Shown in pieces: positions 1 through 9,003 of a DNA stretch of 64,000 nucleotides; the stretch's first letter is position 1; each line of letters opens with the position of its first letter. The notes beneath the pieces are model-generated. The model was not told the DNA's origin. It searched no databases and was given only the letters and a program-made list of their open reading frames with translations. The position numbers were made by a program, and so were the translations under genes. This stretch comes from DAOTVC01 sp034437215 (GTDB lineage: Bacteria; Chloroflexota; Anaerolineae; B4-G1; SLSP01), in assembly GCA_034437215.1 (NCBI GenBank), contig DAOTVC010000027.1, positions 1 to 64,000 of the forward strand, read 5' to 3'.

Positions 1-5
1 GCTCT

Positions 6-34
6 TTTACGGAGTCCCATAAGCAGAGTATAAT
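6..34 (+). promoter_or_regulatory. Sigma70-type promoter, leaderless start of the BTAD regulator
   Basis: A TTTACG box at 6-11 and a perfect TATAAT at 29-34 are separated by 17 bases. Only six bases (GGGGGC) lie between the -10 box and the ATG at 41, so transcription should begin at or next to the start codon and leave no room for a Shine-Dalgarno site. The same geometry occurs before rluB and the his leader peptide. Confidence 0.6.
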
Positions 35-40
35 GGGGGC

Positions 41-3000
41 ATGACGACCCTGACCATCTCCCTGCTGGGCCATTTCCGTGTCCTGCTGCACGGCGAGGAG
101 GTCACCCGCTTCGGCACCGACAAGGTACGAGCCCTCCTCGCCTATCTGGCCGTCGAGATCGGGCGCCCCCACCGCCGCGAGCTCCTGGCGGGCCTGCTCT
201 GGCCCGACCAACCCGAGTCCTCCGCCCGTCACAATCTGAGCCAATCGCTCCTCCGGTTGCGACGCGCCATCGGCGACGAGGACGTCGATCCCCCCTTCCT
301 GCTCGTCAACCGCCAGACCATCCGGCTGAACCCCCAGGGCGACCTGTGGGTCGACGTAGGGGCCTTCCTCGAAGCCGGGGGCCTCTCCAAACGCTATCCG
401 CCATCCGAGATTCCGGAGGCGGCCGTCACCCAGATTCACGAGGCAGTCGCCCGCTATAACGAGGGCTTCCTGGCCCACAGCCTCCTCTCCGCCGGCCCCG
501 AATTCGAGGAGTGGGCGCTCAACCAGCGCACCACCCTCCACCTCCGGATGATGAAACTCCTCGCCTACCTGGTGAGCTATCACCAATCGCGCGGCGAGCA
601 GGAGGAGATGGTCCACTACGCCCGGCTGCGGACGGAGCTCGATCCGCTGCAGGAGGAGGCCCATCGCCAACTCATGCGCATGCTGGCCCTCTCCGGGCAG
701 CGCAGCGCCGCCCTGGAGCAGTACGACCTTCTCAGCCAGCTGCTCCAGGAGGAGCTGGGCGTCGAGCCGGGGGGACGGGTGCGCGCCCTCTACGAGCAGA
801 TCCGTTCCGGGCACCTGCACCCCCGGCCCCAGGAGCAGAAGCGCGAGCTGCCGCGCTTCGTGGATCGGGAGAGGGAGCTTCGGGCGCTGCGCGCGCCCCT
901 GCAGAAGGTCCTGCTGGGACGCGGTCGGGTGCTCTTCGTCAGCGGTGAAGCGGGGAGCGGCAAGACGGCCCTCATCACGGAGTTCGCCCGGCGGGCGGAG
1001 ATCTTCGACGGGCAGGTCCTGGTGGCGCGAGGACACTGCAACGCCCACACGGGCATCGGCGACCCCTACCTCCCCTTCAGGGAGATCCTGCAGCTGCTCA
1101 CCGGCGACATCGAGGCCCGGCAAGCCGGAGGGACCCTCACGCGCGAGCAGGCGCACCGGCTGCAGGGCGCCTTTCGGGACACCCTGCGCATCCTTCTCGA
1201 CCAGGGATCGCGGCTCATCCCCCTCTTTATCGGTGCCACCGCCCTCGCCCACCGGCTCGAGAGATGGGCGCCCGAGGACCGGGCGCTCGCCCATCGTCTC
1301 CAGAGCGTGGTCCAACAGAGAGCCCGCAGCCAGACCTCGCAGCTGGAGGTACCCACCGCCCTGCGGGAGACACCCCAGCAGATCGACCTCTTCGAGCAGA
1401 TGACCTCGGTCTTTCAGACGCTGGCAAAACGCCACCCCCTGCTGCTGATCCTCGAGGACCTGCAGTGGGCCGACCGGGGCACCATCAGCCTCCTCTTCCA
1501 CCTGGGCCGCCGGCTGCCCGGCCAGCGCATCCTGATCGTGGGCGCCTACCGCACCAGCGACGTCTTCCCTCACCGGGAGAACGCGCGCCATCCCTTGACC
1601 TCGGTGATCAACGAGTTCCGGCGGGACTTCGGCGAAGCCGAGATCAAACTGGACGAGGCCGATGGTCGGAAGTTCATCGACGCCTATCTCGACTCGGAGC
1701 CCAACCGCCTGGACGAGGCTTTCCGCACGACCCTCTACCGTCACACCGGCGGCAATCCGCTCTTCACCGTAGAGCTGCTGCGTGGCCTCCAGGAGCGAGG
1801 CGATCTGCTGCAGGACGACGCTGACCGCTGGAGGGCGCGGGAGGAGCTCGACTGGGAGAAGCTCCCGGCGCGGGTGGAAGCCGTCATCGCCGAACGCATC
1901 CACCGCCTCTCGCCCGAGATCCAGGCCCTTCTGGAGAGCGCCAGCGTGGAGGGCGACCTCTTCACGGCGGAGGTCATTGCCCGGGTGTGGGACATCCCCG
2001 CCCCGGAGATCGTGCGCGAACTGAGCGGCAGCCTGAGCAAGCAACACCGCCTCGTGACGGCCCACAGCCTCGAGCAGCTGCCGGGCAACGGGCAGCGCCT
2101 CTCCCGCTATCGCTTCCACCACGTCCTCTTCCAGAAATACCTCTACCAGCAGCTCGACGACGTGGAGCGGGCCTACCTCCACCACGCTGTGGGGGAGGCC
2201 CTGGAACACCTGCACGGGAAGAGCGCCGAGGGCCGGCGCAAGATCGCCCCGCAGCTGGCCTGGCACTTCGAACGGGCGGGGGATATCGACAAGGCCGTGA
2301 CCTATCTCCTGGAGGCGGGTGAGCAGGCGCTGCTCCTCTCGGCCCACGAGGAGGCCGGCGGGCACTTCAGGCGCGGTCTGGCCCTGCTCAAGGAGGCCTC
2401 CCCCTCCCCCGGACGAGAGCACCTGACCCTCGACCTCGAGTTAGGCCTCGGGGCCGCCATCATGAGCCAGCAGGGATGGGGAGCCGCGGAGCGCGCCAAG
2501 GTCTACGCCCGTGCCTACCAGCTCTGCCGCAAGATCGGCGAGCTGGAGCACCTCCTGCCCGTGCTCTACGTCCTGGGCCAGCTCCACCGGGCGCTGGGCC
2601 ACTACCGCAAGGCCACCGCTCTCGGCGACCAGCTCTTCGACCTGGCCCGCCAGGTCGATCACACCTACCTCGCCGCCGCCTACAGCTCGCGCGGGGGCAG
2701 CCGCTTCTGCCTGGGCGAGGTCACCGAGGGGCGCATCGACCTGGAGCGGGCCAGCGCCGCCTACGTGCCCCGCCACCACCGCTCCCTCATCCTCCTCGCC
2801 GGGCAGGACATGCTCGTCGGCAGCCTGGGCTGGCTGGGCCTGGCTCTCTGGGAGCTGGGCTATCCCAACCAGGCTCTGGACCGGGGCGTCGAGGCTCTGG
2901 CGCGGGCCGAGGAGCTGCAGCACTCCTCCTCCCTCGCCTTCGCCCTCTTCTCCGCCGGGACGAGCCTTCACCTGCTGTGCGGCGAGATCCGGGCCGCCGA

Positions 3001-3586
3001 GGCGGCCGCCGTCCAGCTCCTGCACGTGGCCAACGAGTACGGCTGCTGGTGTTACCACGGGTGGGCGCGCTTCGTCCAGGGCTACGTGAGGCTGACTCGA
3101 GGCGAGATCGAGGAGGGGCTGGAGCAGATGCGCCGGGGGATGGAGGAGTGGAAGCGGACGGGCACGGCCAACGGGCGCATCGAGCAGCTCCTCTACCTCG
3201 CAGAAGGCTACCGACGCGCGGGGGAGATCAAGAAGGGGCTGCTGGCCCTGGACGAAGCGCTGGCCCTCGTCGAGGTGGGGGGCGGTCACCACCGTGAGCC
3301 CGAGATCCACCGTCTGTGGGGCGAGCTGCTGCTGGAACAGGGCCAGGCCGCGGAAGCCGAGCGCCTCTTCGTGCGCGCCGTCGAGATCGCCCGCCGGCAG
3401 CAGACCCGCGCCTGGGAGCTACGCGCCACCCTGGCCCTCTGCCGCCTCTGGCAGAGCCAGGGCTGCGAGGCCCAGGCACGAGAGCGCCTCTCCGCCCTCT
3501 ACGGTTGGTTCACAGAGGGCTACGAGACGGCGGATCTCCGCGCCGCCGGGGGCCTCCTGGAGGCGCTGGACGCCGCAGAGAGCTAG
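41..3586 (+). CDS. BTAD/AAA-ATPase/TPR transcriptional activator (SARP/MalT-like)
   Basis: This 1181-residue cytoplasmic regulator starts with an OmpR-like winged helix (about residues 1-95), followed by a bacterial transcriptional activation domain (about 100-255). A STAND/AAA ATPase follows, with Walker A GEAGSGKT at 302-309 and a Walker B strand ending in ED at 472-473. The rest, from about residue 760, is helical TPR-like repeat that probably senses a ligand or partner. The architecture is that of SARP/LAL-type activators, which are abundant in Chloroflexota; targets cannot be told from sequence. It stands alone, upstream of convergent dgt, and is not visibly part of an operon. The ATG at 41 is preferred because the promoter lies directly upstream. 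Confidence 0.88.
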   Translation: MTTLTISLLGHFRVLLHGEEVTRFGTDKVRALLAYLAVEIGRPHRRELLAGLLWPDQPESSARHNLSQSLLRLRRAIGDEDVDPPFLLVNRQTIRLNPQGDLWVDVGAFLEAGGLSKRYPPSEIPEAAVTQIHEAVARYNEGFLAHSLLSAGPEFEEWALNQRTTLHLRMMKLLAYLVSYHQSRGEQEEMVHYARLRTELDPLQEEAHRQLMRMLALSGQRSAALEQYDLLSQLLQEELGVEPGGRVRALYEQIRSGHLHPRPQEQKRELPRFVDRERELRALRAPLQKVLLGRGRVLFVSGEAGSGKTALITEFARRAEIFDGQVLVARGHCNAHTGIGDPYLPFREILQLLTGDIEARQAGGTLTREQAHRLQGAFRDTLRILLDQGSRLIPLFIGATALAHRLERWAPEDRALAHRLQSVVQQRARSQTSQLEVPTALRETPQQIDLFEQMTSVFQTLAKRHPLLLILEDLQWADRGTISLLFHLGRRLPGQRILIVGAYRTSDVFPHRENARHPLTSVINEFRRDFGEAEIKLDEADGRKFIDAYLDSEPNRLDEAFRTTLYRHTGGNPLFTVELLRGLQERGDLLQDDADRWRAREELDWEKLPARVEAVIAERIHRLSPEIQALLESASVEGDLFTAEVIARVWDIPAPEIVRELSGSLSKQHRLVTAHSLEQLPGNGQRLSRYRFHHVLFQKYLYQQLDDVERAYLHHAVGEALEHLHGKSAEGRRKIAPQLAWHFERAGDIDKAVTYLLEAGEQALLLSAHEEAGGHFRRGLALLKEASPSPGREHLTLDLELGLGAAIMSQQGWGAAERAKVYARAYQLCRKIGELEHLLPVLYVLGQLHRALGHYRKATALGDQLFDLARQVDHTYLAAAYSSRGGSRFCLGEVTEGRIDLERASAAYVPRHHRSLILLAGQDMLVGSLGWLGLALWELGYPNQALDRGVEALARAEELQHSSSLAFALFSAGTSLHLLCGEIRAAEAAAVQLLHVANEYGCWCYHGWARFVQGYVRLTRGEIEEGLEQMRRGMEEWKRTGTANGRIEQLLYLAEGYRRAGEIKKGLLALDEALALVEVGGGHHREPEIHRLWGELLLEQGQAAEAERLFVRAVEIARRQQTRAWELRATLALCRLWQSQGCEAQARERLSALYGWFTEGYETADLRAAGGLLEALDAAES

Positions 3587-3641
3587 GGTTCCTTAGCCGG
3601 CGTGCATCCCAGCAGATGTGAAGAAGCACTAGACGCGGCCG

Positions 3642-4793
3642 TTAGACGAGCACCGTGGGGTCGAAGAGCTTGGCGTGCTCCTGAAGGGCGAAGCGGTCGG
3701 TCATCCCCGCCACGTAGTCGCAGACGACCCGTTCCAGGGAGCGCTCCTCCAGGCGCTTCTGCTCCTCGCGCGGCAGCTGGCGGGGCTCCGCCACGTAGGC
3801 CTTGAAGAGATCGGTGATCACCCGCTCGGCCTTGATCTGCATCCGCATCACCCGCGGGTGGCGGTAGAGGTTCTGGAAGAGGAAGGTCTTGAGCTCCCGC
3901 GTCATGGTCGCCAGCTCCGGCGAGAGGCCGATGACGTTGTCCGGCAGGTTGCGCACGTCGTCAGGGGAGCGGACGTCGGCGGCCTCCAGTCGGCGCGAGA
4001 TCGCTTCCACCTGGTCGTTGACCAGGAGCCCCAGGAGGCGCCGCACCAGACGATAACGGATCATGTCATCGAAGTGGGTGCCGTCCCACCCGAGGTTCTC
4101 CTGCAGGTAGCCCCACCAGGCCAGATGCTCGAGCTGCTCCGGCTTGATGAGCTCCGAGCGGAGCCCGTCGTCGAGGTCGTGGGCCGTGTAGGCCATCTCG
4201 TCGGCGGGGTTGGCCAGCTGGGCCTCCAGCGCCCCCCGCGTGTCCGCGCCGAACTCGCTGGCGTCGGCGACGTCGTACTCCGTCTCGTGCTTGACCATCC
4301 CCTCCCGGACCTCCCAGGTGAGGTTGAGGCCGTGAAACTCGGGGTAGCGCACCTCCAACCTCGTCACGATGCGCAGTGACTGCTTGTTGTGGTCGAAGCC
4401 GCCGTGCCCCTCCATGAGCTGATTGAGGATCACCTCTCCGGCGTGCCCAAAAGGGGGATGGCCCAGGTCGTGCGCCAGGCAGATGGCCTCCACGAGATCC
4501 TCGTTGGCGCCCAGGGCACGGGCCATCGTCCGCCCGATCTGGGAGACCTCGAGGCTGTGGGTCAGCCGTGTCCGGTAGTAGTCCCCCTCATGGATGACGA
4601 AGACCTGGGTCTTGTACTGCAGCCGCCGGAAAGCGGTGGTGTGGAGGACCCGATCCCGGTCCCGCTGGAAGGCGGTACGGTAGAGGGGCTCCTCCTCCGG
4701 ATACTCCCTCCCCCGGGAGTTCTTGGAGCGCAGAGCGTAGGGAGCCAGAACGTCGTCCTTGATCTCTTCTCGAATGGTGCGTAGGTAAAGCAA
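3642..4793 (-). CDS. dgt: Deoxyguanosinetriphosphate triphosphohydrolase-like protein (HD domain)
   Basis: The predicted enzyme hydrolyses dNTPs (classically dGTP) to deoxynucleoside and triphosphate. It has the family N-terminus (NSRGR, then RTAFQRDRDRVLHTTAFRRL) and the metal-binding HD signature: H79 in RLTHSLEV, and H108-D109 in HDLGHPPFGHAGE. The length of 383 residues suits the dGTPase-like family of non-enteric bacteria. The start is a TTG at 4793, preceded by AGGAGGG about nine bases upstream on the minus strand. It lies 56 bases downstream of a small membrane-protein gene on the same strand and may share its transcript. Substrate preference is inferred. Confidence 0.88.
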   Translation of the reverse strand: MLYLRTIREEIKDDVLAPYALRSKNSRGREYPEEEPLYRTAFQRDRDRVLHTTAFRRLQYKTQVFVIHEGDYYRTRLTHSLEVSQIGRTMARALGANEDLVEAICLAHDLGHPPFGHAGEVILNQLMEGHGGFDHNKQSLRIVTRLEVRYPEFHGLNLTWEVREGMVKHETEYDVADASEFGADTRGALEAQLANPADEMAYTAHDLDDGLRSELIKPEQLEHLAWWGYLQENLGWDGTHFDDMIRYRLVRRLLGLLVNDQVEAISRRLEAADVRSPDDVRNLPDNVIGLSPELATMTRELKTFLFQNLYRHPRVMRMQIKAERVITDLFKAYVAEPRQLPREEQKRLEERSLERVVCDYVAGMTDRFALQEHAKLFDPTVLV

Positions 4794-4849
4794 CGGTTAT
4801 CCCTCCTGATAGTAGCTACAGTGATTGCACGCCACCCCGCGACCGAGCC

Positions 4850-5257
4850 TCAGCCCAGCCAAACGGCGATGAAACTGAGCAGCAGGGCGACCAAGAGCAC
4901 GACGGCGAGGAAGATGACCATCTGCCGCTCGCGGCGCGTGGGCTTGACGAAGCTGCGCGAGACCCAGAGGAAGAGCAGGCCCGCCAGCCCCAGCCCACCC
5001 ATGACCCCCAGGGTGTGGACAATGGCGGTCATCATCAGCCGGGGCAGATCCACGGTGATGATCAGCCGTCCGAAGACCCGGATGGCAAAGCGGCTGCCCA
5101 GGAAGGCATAGGAGGTAGCGATGAGGAACCCCACCACCACCATCGCTGCTCCAAAGGCCCGGCGCCGGTCCGTCTCGACCCACCAGGTCACCAGACCCAG
5201 CAGGAGCAGGCCGAAGGCAAAGGTGAAGACAATGATGGAGAGAAGTTCGATCAGCAT
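4850..5257 (-). CDS. Small four-helix membrane protein, function unknown
   Basis: This 135-residue protein has four hydrophobic segments (about residues 5-27, 36-55, 78-102 and 113-133) and a basic loop TRRER before the last one. I recognise no named family. The ATG at 5257 has an AAGG ribosome-binding site directly upstream. It precedes dgt in the same direction, so the two may be co-transcribed, but this gives no firm clue to function. A perfect 32-bp palindrome lies about 90 bases upstream of its start. Confidence 0.65.
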   Translation of the reverse strand: MLIELLSIIVFTFAFGLLLLGLVTWWVETDRRRAFGAAMVVVGFLIATSYAFLGSRFAIRVFGRLIITVDLPRLMMTAIVHTLGVMGGLGLAGLLFLWVSRSFVKPTRRERQMVIFLAVVLLVALLLSFIAVWLG

Positions 5258-5344
5258 CCTTCCGCTCGCATGGTCAGGGTGGTTACAGGTTTACCTATGA
5301 TGATAGTCGAGAAAGGAGAAGGCGTCAACAGAGATCTTCCCTTC

Positions 5345-5376
5345 GGTTTTTGCACACCTGCAGGTGTGCAAAAACC
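5345..5376. promoter_or_regulatory. Perfect 32-bp palindrome in the divergent intergenic region
   Basis: Two perfectly complementary 16-base arms (GGTTTTTGCACACCTG and its complement) meet without a loop. The element lies between divergent genes (starts at 5257 minus and 5515 plus). A dyad with no loop and T5/A5 flanks suits a dimeric repressor operator, although it could also fold as a bidirectional terminator hairpin. The remaining roughly 220 bases of this gap show nothing else I can name. Confidence 0.5.
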
Positions 5377-5514
5377 CTAAGAATTGCTACAAATCCCGGA
5401 CAGAAAGAAAAAGTGTCCTGCATGGCACTTTGCATCTCCTGCGAAAGAGAGTACGCTCTCGCTAAGTGACTGTGCTGGACAAACTCACGGAACGAGAGAG
5501 GAACAAGCCTGCCT

Positions 5515-5922
5515 ATGAGAGCCTATATCGCCATCAAGTACCACCCCGACAACCGAAACCGTGGGCGGATCGAAGCCCTCTCTGAAGTCCTGCAGGCGGT
5601 GGGGGTCGCATCGCTCTGCATCGCCCGGGACGTCGAGAGGTGGGACCGGGTTCACCTGGACGTCCGGACCCTCATGGAGAGATCCTTTGAGGAGATCGAC
5701 GCGAGCGACTTCTTGCTCGTCGATCTCACGGAGAAGGGGGTGGGGATCGGCATCGAGGCCGGCTACGCCTACGCCCGGGGCATCCCCCTGCTCACCGTCG
5801 CCGAGGAGAGCGCAGAGATCTCCGCCACCCTCCTCGGCATCTCCCGGGAGATCCACCACTACAGGGAGCCCGGCGACCTCCAACACGCCCTGGAATCCTG
5901 GGTACGCACCCTCGATCTCTAA
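5515..5922 (+). CDS. Nucleoside 2-deoxyribosyltransferase-like protein
   Basis: This 135-residue protein has the layout of the nucleoside 2-deoxyribosyltransferase/TIR-like fold. An N-terminal beta strand (MRAYIAIKYH) is followed by DASDFLLVDLT and then GVGIGIEAGYAYARGIPLL. That last stretch resembles the family motif in which a Glu acts as the nucleophile; the Glu is present. Such proteins cleave or exchange the base of (deoxy)nucleosides or cleave related N-glycosides. The substrate is unknown. GAGAGGAAC precedes the ATG. It is followed after 64 bases by rluB, which has its own promoter. Confidence 0.6.
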   Translation: MRAYIAIKYHPDNRNRGRIEALSEVLQAVGVASLCIARDVERWDRVHLDVRTLMERSFEEIDASDFLLVDLTEKGVGIGIEAGYAYARGIPLLTVAEESAEISATLLGISREIHHYREPGDLQHALESWVRTLDL

Positions 5923-5952
5923 TCTCTTCTCACCCCTCTCCCCCACCTCCAT

Positions 5953-5980
5953 TTGTCCCTCGCACCTCCGACAGTATAAT
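5953..5980 (+). promoter_or_regulatory. Promoter of rluB with leaderless geometry
   Basis: TTGTCC at 5953-5958 and a perfect TATAAT at 5975-5980 are 16 bases apart. The start codon of rluB is at 5987, six bases beyond the -10 box, so the predicted mRNA starts at or within a base of the ATG. Confidence 0.65.
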
Positions 5981-5986
5981 CGGAGT

Positions 5987-6763
5987 ATGTCAAAAGAACG
6001 CTTACAAAAGGTACTTGCTCAGGCGGGCTATGGCTCGCGCCGAGCCTGCGAACGTCTCATCGAAGCAGGCCGTGTGACTGTCGAAGGCAGGGTCGCCACC
6101 TTAGGGGACAAGGCTGATCCTACCCAACAAACCATCGCCGTGGACGGTGTCCGGATGAAGTATGAGCCCCCGACCTACGTCTACGTGATGCTCAACAAGC
6201 CCCGGGGCGTGATCTCCACCGCCAGCGATCCTCGCGGGCGGCGCACGGTGCTCGACCTGGTGCCCATCGAGACGCGCCTCTACCCCGTTGGGCGGCTGGA
6301 CGCCAACAGCGAGGGGCTGATCCTCCTCACCAACGACGGAGCGCTGACCCAGCAGCTCACCCACCCCAAGTTCGAACATCCCCGCGTCTACCGGGTGCGG
6401 GTCGCCGGGGAGGTAGAGGAGCAGACGCTGGAGCGCTGGCGCAAGGGCATCACCCTGGAGGGGAGGCGCACCCGGGTGGACGCGGTGCAGATCGAGTCCA
6501 AGGAAGGCGACGACACGTGGCTGCGCTTCACGGTGCACGAGGGGCGCAAGCACCTCATCCGCCGTCTCGTCACCGCGCTGGGACACCCCGCCAAGAGCCT
6601 CATCCGTGTGGAGATGGGCCCCGTGAAGCTGGGCAATCTACCCACAGGACGCTGGCGCCACCTCCACTCCCACGAGGTCAATGCTCTTCAGGCGCTCACC
6701 GAATCCCCACGCAGGCGGAGCGGACGAGGACGCCGCCCTTCATCCAAACGCAAGAAGAGGTAA
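5987..6763 (+). CDS. rluB: Ribosomal large-subunit pseudouridine synthase RluB/RsuA family
   Basis: It converts a specific uridine in 23S (or 16S) rRNA to pseudouridine. The 258-residue protein has an N-terminal S4 RNA-binding domain (ERLQKVLAQAGYGSRRACERLI) followed by the RsuA/RluB catalytic domain. The motif GRLDANSEGLILLTNDG contains the catalytic Asp, and a later motif is EGRKHLIRRL. The basic Arg/Lys-rich tail (RRRSGRGRR) is typical. The start MSKERLQ at 5987 fits the family; longer upstream reading would lack homology. It is followed two bases later by cmk, a common pairing. Confidence 0.92.
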   Translation: MSKERLQKVLAQAGYGSRRACERLIEAGRVTVEGRVATLGDKADPTQQTIAVDGVRMKYEPPTYVYVMLNKPRGVISTASDPRGRRTVLDLVPIETRLYPVGRLDANSEGLILLTNDGALTQQLTHPKFEHPRVYRVRVAGEVEEQTLERWRKGITLEGRRTRVDAVQIESKEGDDTWLRFTVHEGRKHLIRRLVTALGHPAKSLIRVEMGPVKLGNLPTGRWRHLHSHEVNALQALTESPRRRSGRGRRPSSKRKKR

Positions 6764-6765
6764 CC

Positions 6766-7479
6766 ATGGGCACACCCTCCACCATTGCCATCGACGGCCC
6801 GGCAGCTTCGGGCAAGAGCACCATCGGCCACTATCTGGCGGAGAGCCTGGACCACCTCTATCTCGACACCGGCGCCCTCTACCGCGCGGTGACCCTGGCG
6901 GCCCTGCGGCGGGGGGTCCCCATCGAGGACGAGGAGGCGGTCACGGAGCTGGCGGAGAGCCTCCCCATCGAGGTAGAGTCCGGGGAAAGCGACGACGGTC
7001 GCCAGTACACCATCCTCATCGAGAGCGAGGACGTCACCTGGGCCCTGCGAAGCCCCGAGGTCGACCGTGCCGTCTCGCCCGTCTCCGCCTACCCGGGGGT
7101 CCGGGAGGCGCTGACCCGGCGGATGCGGGAGATCGCCCGCCGGGGCGACGTCGTCATGGTGGGCCGGGACATCGGGACGGTCGTCCTGCCCGACGCCGAC
7201 CTCAAGCTCTACGTCACCGCCTCGGCGGAGGAGCGCGCGCGGCGGCGCTATCTGGAGCGGCTGGCCCAGGGGAAGATCGAGTCCTACGAGGCGGTGCTGA
7301 CCGGCATCCGCCGCCGCGACCGCATCGACAGCAGCCGTTCGGCGGCGCCCCTGCGCCCCGCGGAGGACGCCGTTCACTTCGACAACACTGACCTCTCCAT
7401 CGACGAGATGTTCGAGGCGCTCGATGGTCTCGTGGAGAGGCGCGCCGCGGAGTTGGATCACGCAGATCGGCAGAACTGA
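6766..7479 (+). CDS. cmk: Cytidylate kinase
   Basis: It phosphorylates CMP and dCMP with ATP in pyrimidine salvage. The 237-residue protein opens with the P-loop IDGPAASGKSTI and continues with YLDTGALYRAV, which is diagnostic for Cmk, then a VGRDIGTVVLPDADLKLYVTAS segment and a RRRDRIDSSR lid/CMP-binding segment. The ATG at 6766 lies two bases after the rluB stop, and the AAGAGG in the rluB tail can serve as ribosome-binding site. It is translationally coupled with rluB. Confidence 0.95.
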   Translation: MGTPSTIAIDGPAASGKSTIGHYLAESLDHLYLDTGALYRAVTLAALRRGVPIEDEEAVTELAESLPIEVESGESDDGRQYTILIESEDVTWALRSPEVDRAVSPVSAYPGVREALTRRMREIARRGDVVMVGRDIGTVVLPDADLKLYVTASAEERARRRYLERLAQGKIESYEAVLTGIRRRDRIDSSRSAAPLRPAEDAVHFDNTDLSIDEMFEALDGLVERRAAELDHADRQN

Positions 7480-7578
7480 CCCGCAGCCCTCGCCGCTGCT
7501 CCTGCTCCAGGTCATAGGAGAAGCGGCTGACAAGCTTTACCAGCGATCAAGGTAACCACTCACCGAGAAGGAGCTAGG

Positions 7579-8982
7579 ATGAACGAAGATCGATACGATA
7601 TCGCAATTCTGGGGGGCGGGCCGGGCGGCTACGTCGCCGCCATACGGGCTGCGCAGCTGGGTCAGAGAGTCGGTCTCATCGAGCAGGAGACGCTGGGCGG
7701 GGTCTGTGTGAATTGGGGCTGCATCCCCACCAAGGCCCTCTTGCGCAACGCCGAGGTGGCGCGGCTCCTCGACCGGGGACGGGAGTTCGGCTTCAGCTTC
7801 GACAACCTGGAGCTGGACTACGCCGCCGCCGTCGACCGCAGCCGCAAGGTCTCCGAACGGCTCGTCAAGGGGCTCAACACCCTCATGGAAGAGAACGGGG
7901 TCGAGGTCGTGCGGGGCCGGGGGAAGCTGGCGGGTGAGCAGACGCTGGAGGTGGCGTTAAACGAGGGGGGCACGCGCACCCTGCAGGCCGACAAGATTAT
8001 CCTGGCGACGGGCGCCCACGCGCGCACCATTCCCGGCATCGAGGTCGACGGCGAGCACGTTCTGACCGCCCGGGAGGCGCTGGAACGCCGGGAGCTCCCC
8101 GAGTCCGCCGTCATCGTCGGCGCCGGCCCCATCGGGCTGGAGTTCGCCACCGTGTGGAGCGCCTACGGCACCCGGGTGACGGTGGTCGAGATGCTGGAGC
8201 AGATCCTGCCCAACGAGGACGAGGAGGCAGCGCAGGAGCTCTCCCGCTACCTGAGACGCCAGAAGATCAAGACCCTCACCTCCACGAAGGTGGCGGGCAT
8301 CGAGGTCGGGGACGCGGGGGTGCAGGTGAAGGTCGAGGGGCCGAAGGGCCAGGAGACCCTCGAGGCGGAGATCGCCCTCGTCGCCATCGGCGTGGCCCCC
8401 AACAGCGAGAATATCGGGCTGGAGAGCGTGGGCGTCGAGACGGAGAAGGGCTGGGTGAAGGTGGACGACCGGATGCGAACCAACATCGCGGGCATCTACG
8501 CCATCGGGGACCTCAACGGGCGGCTGCCGCTGGCCCACGTGGCCTCCTTCCAGGGGCTCATCGCCGTCGAGAGCATCGCCGGGGAGGAGGAGGTGCGCGC
8601 CTTCGACGCCAACGAGATGCCCCGGGGCACCTACACCATGCCCCAGGTGGCCTCCCTGGGCCTCACGGAGGCCGAGGCCCGTGAGCAGGGACTGGAGGTG
8701 GAGGTGGGCAAGTTCCCCTTCCTGCCCAACGGCAAGGCGCTGGCGCTCGGTGAGAACCACGGCTTCGTAAAGATCGTCGCCGAGAGGGCGAGCGGCGAGA
8801 TCGTCGGAGCCGTCATCGTGGGCCCCGAGGCGACGGAGCTGCTGCCCGAGCTGGTGTTGGCGAAGACCTGGGAGCTGACCCCTGACGAGATCGCCGACGC
8901 TGTCCACGGGCACCCCACCCTCAACGAGGCGGTCGGCGAGGCAGCGCACGCCGTCTTCGGGAAGCCCATCCACACCGTGTAA
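7579..8982 (+). CDS. lpdA: Dihydrolipoyl dehydrogenase
   Basis: This FAD enzyme (467 residues) reoxidises dihydrolipoyl groups with NAD+. The FAD dinucleotide motif GGGPGGYVAAIRAAQLG is at the N-terminus, and the redox-active disulfide is C43-X4-C48 in GGVCVNWGCIPTK. An NAD-binding motif VGAGPIGLEFA and the C-terminal HGHPTLNEAVGEAAH with the catalytic His-Glu pair are present. AAGGAGC precedes the ATG. No E1/E2 dehydrogenase or glycine-cleavage gene is adjacent, so the lipoyl partner is encoded elsewhere. The next gene follows after 21 bases. Confidence 0.94.
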   Translation: MNEDRYDIAILGGGPGGYVAAIRAAQLGQRVGLIEQETLGGVCVNWGCIPTKALLRNAEVARLLDRGREFGFSFDNLELDYAAAVDRSRKVSERLVKGLNTLMEENGVEVVRGRGKLAGEQTLEVALNEGGTRTLQADKIILATGAHARTIPGIEVDGEHVLTAREALERRELPESAVIVGAGPIGLEFATVWSAYGTRVTVVEMLEQILPNEDEEAAQELSRYLRRQKIKTLTSTKVAGIEVGDAGVQVKVEGPKGQETLEAEIALVAIGVAPNSENIGLESVGVETEKGWVKVDDRMRTNIAGIYAIGDLNGRLPLAHVASFQGLIAVESIAGEEEVRAFDANEMPRGTYTMPQVASLGLTEAEAREQGLEVEVGKFPFLPNGKALALGENHGFVKIVAERASGEIVGAVIVGPEATELLPELVLAKTWELTPDEIADAVHGHPTLNEAVGEAAHAVFGKPIHTV

Positions 8983-9003
8983 AGTCCCGCTCCATCCTCG
9001 ACG

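Noticed and set aside
4797..5183. A 128-codon minus-strand frame overlapping the small membrane protein
   Set aside because: It is a frame-shifted shadow of the 4850-5257 gene, which has a ribosome-binding site and four clean membrane helices.
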